DNA from: Craspedostauros australis
Lineage: Eukaryota > Bacillariophyta > Bacillariophyceae > Mastogloiales > Achnanthaceae
Assembly: GCA_026770025.1 (NCBI GenBank)
Contig: JAMXDE010000003.1
Coordinates: forward strand, 2,046,001-2,110,000
DNA length: 64,000 nucleotides
Direction: 5' to 3'
Each line of letters begins with the position of its first letter. Position 1 is the stretch's first letter. Made by a program: the position numbers and the translations under genes. Shown piece after piece: positions 1-9,479 of this stretch. Under the pieces are notes generated by a model. That model had not been told where the DNA came from and did no database searches. It worked only from the letters and a program-made list of their open reading frames with translations.

Positions 1-1
1 C

Positions 2-1564
2 GACTTGCCACCCCCGGTCATGGAGTCCAACCACCTACCGATGGGACTGAGGATTTCCGGGTTGATACTCTGCGCCATCCCAGTGTTCCTGGCGATCATC
101 TGCGCGGGATGGACGTACAAGCATTCCGAAACGCGTGTCGTCCGTGCCTCGCAGCCGATCTTCCTCTACATCGTGTGCCTGGGTGCGGCAGTCCTGGCAC
201 TGGCCATCATACCCCTCAGCATCGACGAAGGCATCGCCAGCGACGATGGATGTAACATCGCATGCCGCATCACGCCATGGATGCTGTCCATCGGATTTTC
301 AGTGGTCTTCTCCGCTCTCTTCACCAAGACCTACCGCATCAACCGTATCTTCCACAGCAAGAGGTTCAGACGGATCAAGGTGACGGCGATGGATGTGGCA
401 CAGCCCATGATCATCATGCTCGGCGTCAACGTCACCATCCTGGCCTTGTGGACGGCAATAGCACCCCTTGGATGGGCGTATGACATCCAGACACGAGATC
501 GGTTCGGGCGGGTCGTCGGGCAGTACGGTCGATGCAAGACTGATGCGTTGCTCCCATTCCTCATCCCCCTCGGCGTGTTGAACTTGGGCGTCCTCACGGT
601 TGCGTCCAGACAGGCACATCTGGCACAGAATATCTCGCTAGAGTTCGCTGAGTCGGACTACATCTTCCGGTCTATGGTGAGCTTCCTGCTGGTCGCCTTC
701 ATCGGGGTGCCGGTGCTGGTGCTGGCGCAGGACAGTCCCGATGCTTTCTTCTTTGTCTTCGCCGGAATCATCTTCGTGACTTCATGTTCCGTGCTGTTGT
801 TCATCTTCTTCCCCAAGGTGTCATTCTTGAAGGAGGACCAACGAAAGCGGCGGCGCCGATGGCAAGACGGTCAGACATCGAGCTTTGGGAGCATGCGAAT
901 GCCCCATGACGACACTCAAAGGGGCTCTGTCTTTGAAGATGTCGGCACGGACGGACTGAAGATCCTGACCACGAAGTCTCCCGAGGAACTTCTCCGCGAG
1001 AACCAACGCCTGCAGACACAGCTGCAAGCATTGTTAGCAGTCGCAGCACAGTCCGGCAGCTCCCACAGATGCAGCTTTCTCGCCAGCGACGCTGACGTGA
1101 TGGCGGTTGCCGAGCAGATGAATTCGCAATCTCTCACCAGCAGCAACCACCAGCACAGTCGTATGCTTGCTCTTCCAGAATCAGCTGGAGCGAAGGATGT
1201 CGGCGCACGCGGAGGGCAAACCGCCGCGTCTTTCACATCGAAAACTGCTGGAGGTAGCACCACAGGAGAATCGGGCGAGAGCGGCCAAGTGGCGGACCTG
1301 GAAGCACAAACATCAACCGACAACGTATCGGTGAGAAGACGCCATTCGCAGTCACGATCGCAATCTCAGTGCTCTGAAAATGAATATTCCACTTGCACTG
1401 AAGCACTTGTCTTGGAAGGCAGCGCGGCACACGAAGCAGAGAGCGGAGAGCAGATACCAAAACGTTCCATTTCCGACACGGAGGACGCGGAGAGCGACGA
1501 AGACTTCCGAAACTATGAAGGTTCTTCGTCCGAGGAATCCAGCAGATGGAGTCGGGAAGAGTGA
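2..1564 (+). CDS. Class C (GABA-B-like) GPCR, C-terminal part; 5' end outside window
   Basis: Partial gene; the frame is open from base 2 and ends at TGA 1562-1564. The 520 or so visible residues begin in the linker before the membrane domain (LPPPVMESN) and hold a seven-helix class C receptor domain (helices from about residue 15 to 275, for example PIFLYIVCLGAAVLALAII and FLLVAFIGVPVLVLAQ). A basic KRRRR stretch follows, then a heptad segment (SPEELLRENQRLQTQLQAL) that should form a coiled coil as in GABA-B receptors, then a Ser/Glu-rich cytoplasmic tail ending in WSREE. The ectodomain lies upstream of the window. The gene is a tandem copy of the GPCR at 3015-6143; the membrane block is nearly identical at DNA level while the tail has diverged. 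Role inferred: plasma-membrane sensor signalling through G proteins; ligand unknown. Confidence 0.9.
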   Translation, partial: DLPPPVMESNHLPMGLRISGLILCAIPVFLAIICAGWTYKHSETRVVRASQPIFLYIVCLGAAVLALAIIPLSIDEGIASDDGCNIACRITPWMLSIGFSVVFSALFTKTYRINRIFHSKRFRRIKVTAMDVAQPMIIMLGVNVTILALWTAIAPLGWAYDIQTRDRFGRVVGQYGRCKTDALLPFLIPLGVLNLGVLTVASRQAHLAQNISLEFAESDYIFRSMVSFLLVAFIGVPVLVLAQDSPDAFFFVFAGIIFVTSCSVLLFIFFPKVSFLKEDQRKRRRRWQDGQTSSFGSMRMPHDDTQRGSVFEDVGTDGLKILTTKSPEELLRENQRLQTQLQALLAVAAQSGSSHRCSFLASDADVMAVAEQMNSQSLTSSNHQHSRMLALPESAGAKDVGARGGQTAASFTSKTAGGSTTGESGESGQVADLEAQTSTDNVSVRRRHSQSRSQSQCSENEYSTCTEALVLEGSAAHEAESGEQIPKRSISDTEDAESDEDFRNYEGSSSEESSRWSREE

Positions 1565-3014
1565 TCGTTGTCGTTTGTCCAAGCAATTCTTACATATTGG
1601 TACGCGTGAGCAGGGGTGTGAAAAATTAGAGACAAGTGCGTGGTCTACTTGTTTACGCACAGGAGCAGGAATGTGATTGCTGGCATACACGAGTCACGCA
1701 ACTCTCTCGTTCTATCTGTCTCTCTCTCGGTATAAATAGAGAGGCCTGGATGACGATTGTGATCAGCGCATTTTGGTGTGGTAGGTTATGTATGATACGT
1801 AGTTGACTTGAGCCGCTCGTACTCGCAGAGCAACATCACGCGAAGCGCCTTTGTACCTATGATACCGTGTGTTCGTGATGGAGTATGAGCACACCGTACG
1901 AGCTACACCTGTGGTACTTCAAGTAGCTCCGAGTGTTTGGATGGCAATACTCACAGCATTCGGCCAAGCATCTGGCCAAGGACAATCACTCTAGTCTCTC
2001 CATTGGTAGAGAGTTGTTGAATGGACACAATTGGCTCACACCTGGGACACGCTTACGACATATCATTCAATCCATGTGATCGAACATGATACCTTTTGTT
2101 TCAATACCATTGGTATTGGAAGACCACAAGCGGACACATCATTCTATTTCGTCCGTCAGTATAAACGGACGAAGGAGCTACACCTTGCGAGCAGAAACTG
2201 GTAGCGACGAATGTGTCGTGGCAAAACTGGAGGACGAGGAACATCAAGCGGTATTGAAAGTTTCTCAACGTGCAAATCACGCGTGACAGTCGAGAGTCAT
2301 TTACTCTGTCTGCAACTCGTTGTGTGTCTCCGGTTCCAAACAAGGCGAGCAAATGAAAACCACACGAAAGAGACCACAACAAACCACGTTTCTTGTTGAG
2401 AAACGTGGTTTTCAGTTCGTGTTGGCGTCACCACGGACAGAAAGAGAATCCAGGGGTGGTTCGTGATGGACAAAGCACCAAAAACCCCACCAATCTTGCG
2501 AAGGACTGAAGGAACAGAAGGGAACCATCACAGCAACCAGCACACAAGAAGGCCAAGATGACAGCAACTAGGTTCTTCCGAAAGGCGGAGGTGGATGATT
2601 CCCTTCGTGCTGGAAATCACCACAATGGGCCACACCCAAAACATGCTCCACCATTTCAATGTTCATACCTGCGTCTTGGAAAGTGGAAGGCAAAGCAGCA
2701 CAAGACCGCTCTCGCGCCACATCCAGGTGTACGCTCCGAGGAAGTAGAGACGACCACTCTGAGGAAGCCAGTACATCGTGAAAGCTGTTGCGGAATTGCA
2801 AACCATCATCTCCATCCACCATCACCACCCATCCAGCTCGCCTCTCTCTGGATAGACACTGTATCCCCCGGCACGACTGAAACGAGCGCATTCTGGCGAA
2901 CTCAACGTGAACCACGCCCAGAGCAATTGAACAGAGAAGCAGAACAGCGCAACCAAGCAACAAGGTACGAGGATAACGCTCGTGCTGGAGATCACACAAG
3001 CGAAGAGACAGACG
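1565..3014. other. Intergenic region between tandem GPCRs
   Basis: No convincing gene. It should hold the 3' end of the first receptor gene and the promoter and 5' part of the second. A plus-strand open frame from 2558 runs into the receptor in another frame and looks non-coding. A missing first exon (signal peptide) of the second receptor may lie here, but I could not place it. A perfect hairpin sits at 2381-2411. Confidence 0.5.
2381..2411. repeat. Perfect 13-bp stem hairpin
   Basis: The 13 bases at 2381-2393 (aaaccacgtttct) are the exact reverse complement of 2399-2411, around a 5-base loop (tgttg). The stem does not extend further. It lies between the two tandem receptors, closer to the second. 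Possible roles: structured 3' end or 5' leader, or the remnant of a small palindromic insertion. Confidence 0.8.
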
Positions 3015-6000
3015 ATGGGACCCATCCAGGCCTCGCTGGAGGCAGTTGCGGAAGCCCGCAAGTCGGCCTTGCTGGAAGGGCGGCTTCAGAGACGGGGGAA
3101 CCTGGACCTCCTCTCCGCAGACCAGTCTGGATCACCCGAGATGGCCATATGCCACATAGCGACGCTGCTTCCGTACACAGTTGCTACAAAGACCAAATTC
3201 AACCTGGTGGGTACCTTCGAAGGCACCGCAGCGATATTGCAAGCTGCTCACGACCTCAACGAGGGGAATGGCGACATCGCGCCAGAGATCGAGGGTCTCA
3301 ACAAACGATGTCCCATCAGATTCACGGTGGAGCTGGAGGATTCGGAAGGCAAAGAAAGCATCTCCGTCAACCATGTCATCCGCATCACTGATCGGGATCC
3401 TGTCCCGTTAGTCACCGGAGACGACCCAGCATCAGTGCCGCCGCCATTGCCGTGCGCCTTTCTGGGAGCCGTCCGGTCCGCGGTCTCCATTCCAACCAGC
3501 ATCATCACCGGGCTCCGCGGTTACCCGCAGATATCTGGTCTGTCCACATCTGCAACATTGAACGACAAGTCGCAGTACCCCCTCTTCGCTCGCACCGTTT
3601 CAGCTGACGATGACACGGCTGTTGCTGTCATCCGATACTTCCACGATGTTGTCAAGGTGAAACACGTCGGGGTAATCTATCCCGATGATGCATACGGAAA
3701 AGCGTACGTGCGAGGGTTGCAGATGGCCGCGCAGGAGTATGATCCGGACATGCAACTGGTCATGGTAGGTCTTCCACGTGTTGTGTCGCCAGAAGCCACT
3801 AGGCGCACCATCGAAAGGCTGAAAAGGACAGAGTTCACGTACTTCTTTGCCATCATAGGAGAAGTTGAGATTGATATCTACTTGCCAGAGGCCATCGAGC
3901 AAGGTATCGCTGGCACAGGCAAGCACAACTGGTTTTTTACAGATCCAGCTATCCGGGCCTTCAATCGCAAGCCATTCGCCAAAGGTTCACACCGTGACAG
4001 GATGGGACTGGGGACTGGCATCGTGGCATCATCTCCCGGGCTGCCAGAGTACAACCCAGCCATGGAAGAGTTGATGACAGTTTTGCAGAAATGGAAGACA
4101 TCGCATCCGAGCGACCTGCAATATCTTTCCACTCTCTTACCACCTCATGACAACATCACAGACGGAGTTGGAGTCTTCGATGAATCATTCCTGGAATCGC
4201 AGTGGGCAACCATATTCTCCCTTTATGATGCAACGGTTGGTCTCGGACTGTCAGCCTGCGAGGTGTGGAGACAGAAGCAGGAAGAGGTCGCGGCCGGTAC
4301 CATCGACGAGTCATCCGTCACGTTGGAAGGTCGGGAGCACTTCGATATGCTGGTACACACCGAGTTCAATGGAGCATCGGGAAGGGTGGATCTTTCCGAA
4401 ACAACGGGGACGCGGAAGGTGACGAGCACATTCTTCGAGCTCACGAACAACGTGGTGGATGAGACCTTCGACACGACAGGCGGCGAAGTGAAGTACAAGG
4501 GCGTCACATCGTCTATCTTCCTGAACGGAGAATGGACGGAGGTGACGAAGTACGTCTTCAACGACGGAACCACAACGCCTCCACTCGACTTGCCACCCCC
4601 GGTCATGGAGTCCAACCACCTACCGATGGGACTGAGGATTTCCGGGTTGATACTCTGCGCCATCCCAGTGTTCCTGGCGATCATCTGCGCCGGATGGACG
4701 TACAAGCATTCCGAAACGCGTGTCGTCCGTGCCTCGCAGCCAATCTTCCTCTACATCGTGTGCCTGGGTGCGGCAGTCCTGGCGCTGGCCATCATACCCC
4801 TCAGCATCGATGACAGCATCACGAGCGATGATGGATGTAACATCGCATGCCGCATCACGCCATGGATGCTGTCCATCGGATTTTCAGTGGTCTTCTCCGC
4901 TCTCTTCACCAAGACCTACCGCATCAACCGTATCTTCCACAGCAAGAGGTTCAGACGGATCAAGGTGACGGCGATGGATGTGGCACAGCCCATGATCATC
5001 ATGCTCGGCGTCAACGTCACCATCCTGGCCTTGTGGACGGCAATAGCACCCCTTCGATGGGCGTATGACATCCAGACACGAGATCAGTTCGGACGGATCG
5101 TCAGCCAGTACGGTCGATGCAAGACTGACGCGTTGCTCCCATTCCTCATCCCGCTGGGTGTGTTGAACTTGGGCGTCCTCACGGTCGCATCAATACAGGC
5201 ACATCTGGCACGCAACATCTCGCTGGAGTTCGCTGAGTCGGACTACATCTTCCGGTCTATGGTGAGCTTCCTGCTGGTCGCCTTCATCGGGGTGCCGGTG
5301 TTGGTGCTGGCGCAGGCCAATCCCGATGCTTTCTTCTTTGTCTTTGTCGGAATCATCTTCGTGACATCATGCTCCGTGCTGCTGTTCATCTTCTTCCCCA
5401 AGGTGTCATTCCTGAAGGAGGACCAACGAAAGCGACGGCGGCGAAAGTCGCAACACGGCCAGACATTGGGCTTCGGTAGCACCCGTGTGTCCCAGGCAAG
5501 TCACCTCAGGAGCTCCACCTCTGAAGAGTCCGCCCCGGACGGACTGAAGATCCTGACCACGAAGTCACCCGAGCAACTTCTCCGCGAGAATCAGTGCTTG
5601 CATGCGCAGCTGCAAGCGCTGTTAGCAGTCGCAGCACAGACGAGAAAATCCAGTGACTGCAACCTGTTCGCTCGCAACACTGATGAGGTGGTCGTCGCTG
5701 TCCAGACGGATTCGCAATCCCCCAGACATCCACCCGCCACCAGCACCAACAGCCACCACCAGCAGCATGATAACGTGATTGCTGCCACAAAATCATCTGG
5801 AGCGAAGGGTGCCATCGCAAGCCCGGAGCAAACCGCCATCGCTCTGACATCGAAGACTGTTGGGGGGAGCTTGATTGGGGGATCGGGCGAGAGTGGGCAA
5901 TTGGCAGACCTGGAAGGACAAATATCAACCAACAACTTCCCAGCGAGAAGAGACCATTCACAGTCACGGCCAGGATCGCAGTGCTCTAAGAATGAACGTT

Positions 6001-6143
6001 CCGCGAGCGCTGAAGCAACGAACGGAGAGCGCATACGGCAATGCTCGAGCTTCGACGCGGATATTGTGGAGAAAGACGAAAACTTGCAACAGGCGCAAGC
6101 TTCATGCTCCGATGAATTCAGTGTCTGGAGTCGAGAAGAGTGA
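3015..6143 (+). CDS. Class C (GABA-B-like) GPCR with ANF-receptor type ectodomain
   Basis: About 1042 residues from ATG 3015. The N-terminal 500 residues form a periplasmic-binding-protein type ligand domain of the ANF-receptor kind (ATLLPYTVATKTKFNLVGTF, EGTAAILQAAHDLN, KHVGVIYPDDAYGKAYVRG), followed by a seven-helix domain at about residues 533-800. After it come a basic KRRRRK run, a heptad segment (about 851-875) and a Ser/Gln-rich tail ending WSREE. Expected at the plasma membrane, coupling to G proteins; ligand unknown. The start is uncertain: no signal peptide is visible after ATG 3015, and the frame upstream is closed at 2928 (TGA), so an unplaced 5' exon probably supplies it. ATG 3141 is a weaker alternative. 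Tandem paralogue of the gene at 2-1564. Confidence 0.88.
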   Translation: MGPIQASLEAVAEARKSALLEGRLQRRGNLDLLSADQSGSPEMAICHIATLLPYTVATKTKFNLVGTFEGTAAILQAAHDLNEGNGDIAPEIEGLNKRCPIRFTVELEDSEGKESISVNHVIRITDRDPVPLVTGDDPASVPPPLPCAFLGAVRSAVSIPTSIITGLRGYPQISGLSTSATLNDKSQYPLFARTVSADDDTAVAVIRYFHDVVKVKHVGVIYPDDAYGKAYVRGLQMAAQEYDPDMQLVMVGLPRVVSPEATRRTIERLKRTEFTYFFAIIGEVEIDIYLPEAIEQGIAGTGKHNWFFTDPAIRAFNRKPFAKGSHRDRMGLGTGIVASSPGLPEYNPAMEELMTVLQKWKTSHPSDLQYLSTLLPPHDNITDGVGVFDESFLESQWATIFSLYDATVGLGLSACEVWRQKQEEVAAGTIDESSVTLEGREHFDMLVHTEFNGASGRVDLSETTGTRKVTSTFFELTNNVVDETFDTTGGEVKYKGVTSSIFLNGEWTEVTKYVFNDGTTTPPLDLPPPVMESNHLPMGLRISGLILCAIPVFLAIICAGWTYKHSETRVVRASQPIFLYIVCLGAAVLALAIIPLSIDDSITSDDGCNIACRITPWMLSIGFSVVFSALFTKTYRINRIFHSKRFRRIKVTAMDVAQPMIIMLGVNVTILALWTAIAPLRWAYDIQTRDQFGRIVSQYGRCKTDALLPFLIPLGVLNLGVLTVASIQAHLARNISLEFAESDYIFRSMVSFLLVAFIGVPVLVLAQANPDAFFFVFVGIIFVTSCSVLLFIFFPKVSFLKEDQRKRRRRKSQHGQTLGFGSTRVSQASHLRSSTSEESAPDGLKILTTKSPEQLLRENQCLHAQLQALLAVAAQTRKSSDCNLFARNTDEVVVAVQTDSQSPRHPPATSTNSHHQQHDNVIAATKSSGAKGAIASPEQTAIALTSKTVGGSLIGGSGESGQLADLEGQISTNNFPARRDHSQSRPGSQCSKNERSASAEATNGERIRQCSSFDADIVEKDENLQQAQASCSDEFSVWSREE

Positions 6144-8909
6144 TGGTCGTCTCCTTCCCTCCCGACCTCACTTGCTTGCTTGCTCAGTGGATGTGCACAA
6201 AAGCTTCGCAGTCTTCGCCACGAATGCGGTCCTCGTGAGATGAGTTGGGCGCTTCATGCGGCCCGCGAATCCTGTAACATGTAAGCATTTTTAATATAAT
6301 ATAATACAAGATAATAGATTGTACGATAGACGACTGCGAGTACGATATCATCATACGATACGAGAGCTTAGAGCGAGTGTGCACGCAACGACTGCAATTG
6401 CCGTGTCCACATCAGGAATGACTCGCAGGTTTCGCCCTGATCTCGTCAAGGGCGACGATTGGCCAAAGTCTATTGCGAACGAGTACAGAATAGAGTACAA
6501 AAGGCAGTATAGATGCCATTCATTTGTTATCAACTCCGCCCATGGGATCGTCGACAGAAGAAAGACAGAGACGACGGCAAAGGCTCGGCACCGCTTCCTT
6601 TCATCATGTCCGGACACTCTACGGGTATTCAGTCACAAGCACCGATGCTAGCTGTCAGGTGGCGACGTACAGCTCGTGGCAACAGGGCGAAAGTCCGCCG
6701 ATGCCAGCAATCGCAACCTTCGGTAAGCGTCAGCTTTGTCCCGGAACATGAAGGAGGGTCCAGGAGCCGAAATGCCACAGAAAAGCTGCGTCACAGGGCG
6801 ATGTTGGTGGAGGAACTACCAGCACAATCAGTGGTCAGCAGGCTCAATCCCCAATCGGTCGTGGGATGATTGGGCTGCTGTTCTGAGAGTGACGCATGCC
6901 TATTTCTCACGGCCGAGTATACCACAACTTGCGCAGATGGTGTCCAGCGGCTTTGTACGTGTATGGCATGGTGCGATTCCAGCTCTCTCTCTCTCTTGTC
7001 ACCTTCGTTCGCCATGCTGGAATTCCTCTCTGGCATGGCAAGGGTTGTTGACTCTTGCTACCGATGGTGGTCGACACTGAATCAACGAGCTACTCCCTGC
7101 GACGGCGACTCGCATGGTGAGGGCTTCTTGGCCCGGATGCTTGTGGTCCGCAGTTGTCGCGGCCACTCAAGTCGGCATGAGCGTGCGATGACGACAACTC
7201 AAGTTGAAAAGGGCGCGAACTGGAACATGGCACTGCAGGGAGGAAAGTTGTGGAGAAAGGCGACTTGCAGAGATGCCACTCCGCAACCCAGACAGCAAGA
7301 AGGACCCATGGAACCATGACACTTGGGTTTGTCGTGGCGCGAAATTTGCTGCAGTAGTCGTACATCGGGCTAGCGCATGCTTGTTTCGATCACGCTGTCC
7401 TTGTCTGACGGATGCTGTTGCCCTTCTTATGGCCTTCACTGCCACATGTTGGGAACTTTTCTGTTTCGGTGCCGACCCACAACCAACGTGGTAGCGACGA
7501 TGGTGGTGCAAACCTTTTTGCCGTTGTCGTTGCCAGCAATCTCTGTTGGTTGGTTGGTTGGTTGGTTGGTTGGTTGGTTGGTTGGTTTATTGGTTGGGGT
7601 ACCGCGATGGGATGGTTCGTTGGTTGTGTACTCATCACGTTGTTGGAGTCCCCCATCACCGTTCCGCGCCACGCTCCGAGCGAGTCCTTGTTCTTGGTTG
7701 GTCGTTTTGCTCTCTGTGGGAAACACCGTTATCGGCCTGCGCAAAAACATGACTAAGCTGCAACAACAACGAAACTTCACGCTTCGCAATTCATTACCGG
7801 TGTGACTCTGTCAGTGACCACACCATTTGTGATTCGGACCTCTTCTTCATGCTCTGCGTCTCACAATGTCGCTCAGCAAGGTGCCGAATGCTACCCATGT
7901 TGCGGGGGGTCTGCTGTGCTCGTTGTTGTGTTATCATAAAATTACGCTCTGTTCGATTTGAGGCGAATCTGTCAATACTATGCACAGATTCTCTGCTCTC
8001 GAGAAGGCAACAGAGTCGATTGTCGATTGTCGATGGCCGACGTATGTTCGTGCCATGCATACATGGGAGCAGTGTTTTTGTTACCCCATTGTGCTTCGTC
8101 TTGAGAGCATTGAACTTGTGTGCTCTGTACTACTGGTGTATTGGTCGACAACAGTACTGCCAAGGCGCAATCAACGCTGTGGCCGTCGCTGCCGCCGCCG
8201 TCGCCTGTTGCATTGAGATCCTCTGTCTCCGCAGATGGCGGCAGACTTCGGGTTCAGAGGGGTTGAAGGTGTCGCTCCAGCATGCTTCTCTCGAGGTTCC
8301 AATTGGCTTCGAGATGGTACCCACGAAAGCAGAACCAAACAACGGTGTCATATTCATAGAATAGGATAATATTCAACAACACACATAGTCGAGTATCATT
8401 GGAGGGTATTCGAGGTTGTGGCAATGGAAGCGTACATGAACAAAAGAAGACAGTGCCAGCATGCTATGGATAGTCTTGGTCTTGTAGGCATGCAGCAGCT
8501 GAGTGGAGTGTTCATGCAGAAGAATATCATTCTAACATTTACCTCTTTCGTTAGTTTCCGATCGCGACCATCCTGTGTCCACATTGGTTACGTGCGCGGT
8601 GCCGGCTATGTGCCGTGCACTGGATGGTGGGGGGCTCGAGGCACTCCCACTCATATTCGTATTATATTTGTCATATCTGGCCATTCCCACTCGATCTCTT
8701 TCAAAACTGACGGTGACTTTCTCCTTGTCTCTGTTACTGCGCGGCAACGTGACGCGGCGTTCGCTTGTGTGCGATCCTCCTGCGATGGCAGTAGTAGCTT
8801 GGTTTCAGCGGATTTTGCCATAATGCTTGTAGGCGGCTGCGGTCTCTTTCGGCCTCGAATGCCTCGCCTTGGGTGGTCTCTACGTTGTTTACTAATGCTA
8901 GGGTGGCGT
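6144..8909. other. Gene-poor stretch
   Basis: No supported gene. An AT-rich patch with TAATATAATATAATAC at about 6290-6310 could be the 3' end signal region of the upstream receptor. A TTGG microsatellite lies at 7546-7587. All open frames are short and lack recognisable domains. Confidence 0.5.
7546..7587. repeat. (TTGG)n tetranucleotide microsatellite
   Basis: About ten uninterrupted copies of TTGG, followed by an interrupted copy (tattggttgggg). Seen directly. Confidence 0.9.
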
Positions 8910-9479
8910 TCATTGCGGGTAGGTCGGCGGATGAGCATCGTCGAACAGCTGGTGATCCCAGGCGAATGGCCTTTCGCCCGCAGCTTCTCCTGTCCTGTCT
9001 GACTGTCGCATCACGAGTAGATCGTCCTCCCAGATGCAGGTGTCGTCGGAGATGAGATCGATGACGTCTTGGATGATGTCTGCGACCTGCTCCTTTTGGC
9101 ACGGTGAGCTCTGTGCTGTTCCTGGAGGGGGCGGTGTTGGCGCTGCCATTGCGGTTGTTGTGTGACTCTGCCATGCAACCGGGGCCTGGTTTGCCTCCGT
9201 TTGATGCTGTTCATGCGGATGGAGGTGTGGACGGTTCTGTTGAAGTTGCTGCTGCTGCCGCTCTTGGTGGTGATGTGGGAGAAGAAGTTGCTGGTTGGCA
9301 CGCGACAACAGCTGGTGCATTTCCATTTTTTGGCTATCGTGGGTTGCGCCACCGACGCCACCGACGCCATCGTTCACCGGCAAGCGAGGGGCGAAGTTCC
9401 TCTCGACCAAAGCATCGGAGAGTGCGGACACGAGGTTCTGCGCGCCGTTCGGTGATCTTGATGGCGGGTTGCAAGTCAT
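8910..9479 (-). CDS. Hypothetical Gln/His-rich protein (doubtful)
   Basis: ATG at 9479, stop at 8910, 189 residues. The beginning (NLVSALSDALVERNFAP) and end (VADIIQDVIDLISDD, then an acidic patch) look like ordinary protein around a Gln/His/Pro-rich middle, as in other proteins of this window. No family recognised. Just downstream on the same strand, in another frame, is a second protein-like stretch (about 8800-8920: NATLALVNNVETTQGEAFE), so the real gene may have an intron joining the two. It could also be chance; there is no neighbouring context. Confidence 0.35.
   Translation of the reverse strand: MTCNPPSRSPNGAQNLVSALSDALVERNFAPRLPVNDGVGGVGGATHDSQKMEMHQLLSRANQQLLLPHHHQERQQQQLQQNRPHLHPHEQHQTEANQAPVAWQSHTTTAMAAPTPPPPGTAQSSPCQKEQVADIIQDVIDLISDDTCIWEDDLLVMRQSDRTGEAAGERPFAWDHQLFDDAHPPTYPQ

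Noticed and set aside
2558-3391. 277-codon plus-strand frame upstream of the second receptor
   Set aside because: Runs into the receptor's ligand domain in the wrong frame and has no signal peptide or domain; at most a small part could be a leader exon.
7546-7587. TTGG repeat as telomere-like or promoter element
   Set aside because: Tetranucleotide microsatellite in a gene-poor stretch; it does not match known telomere units.
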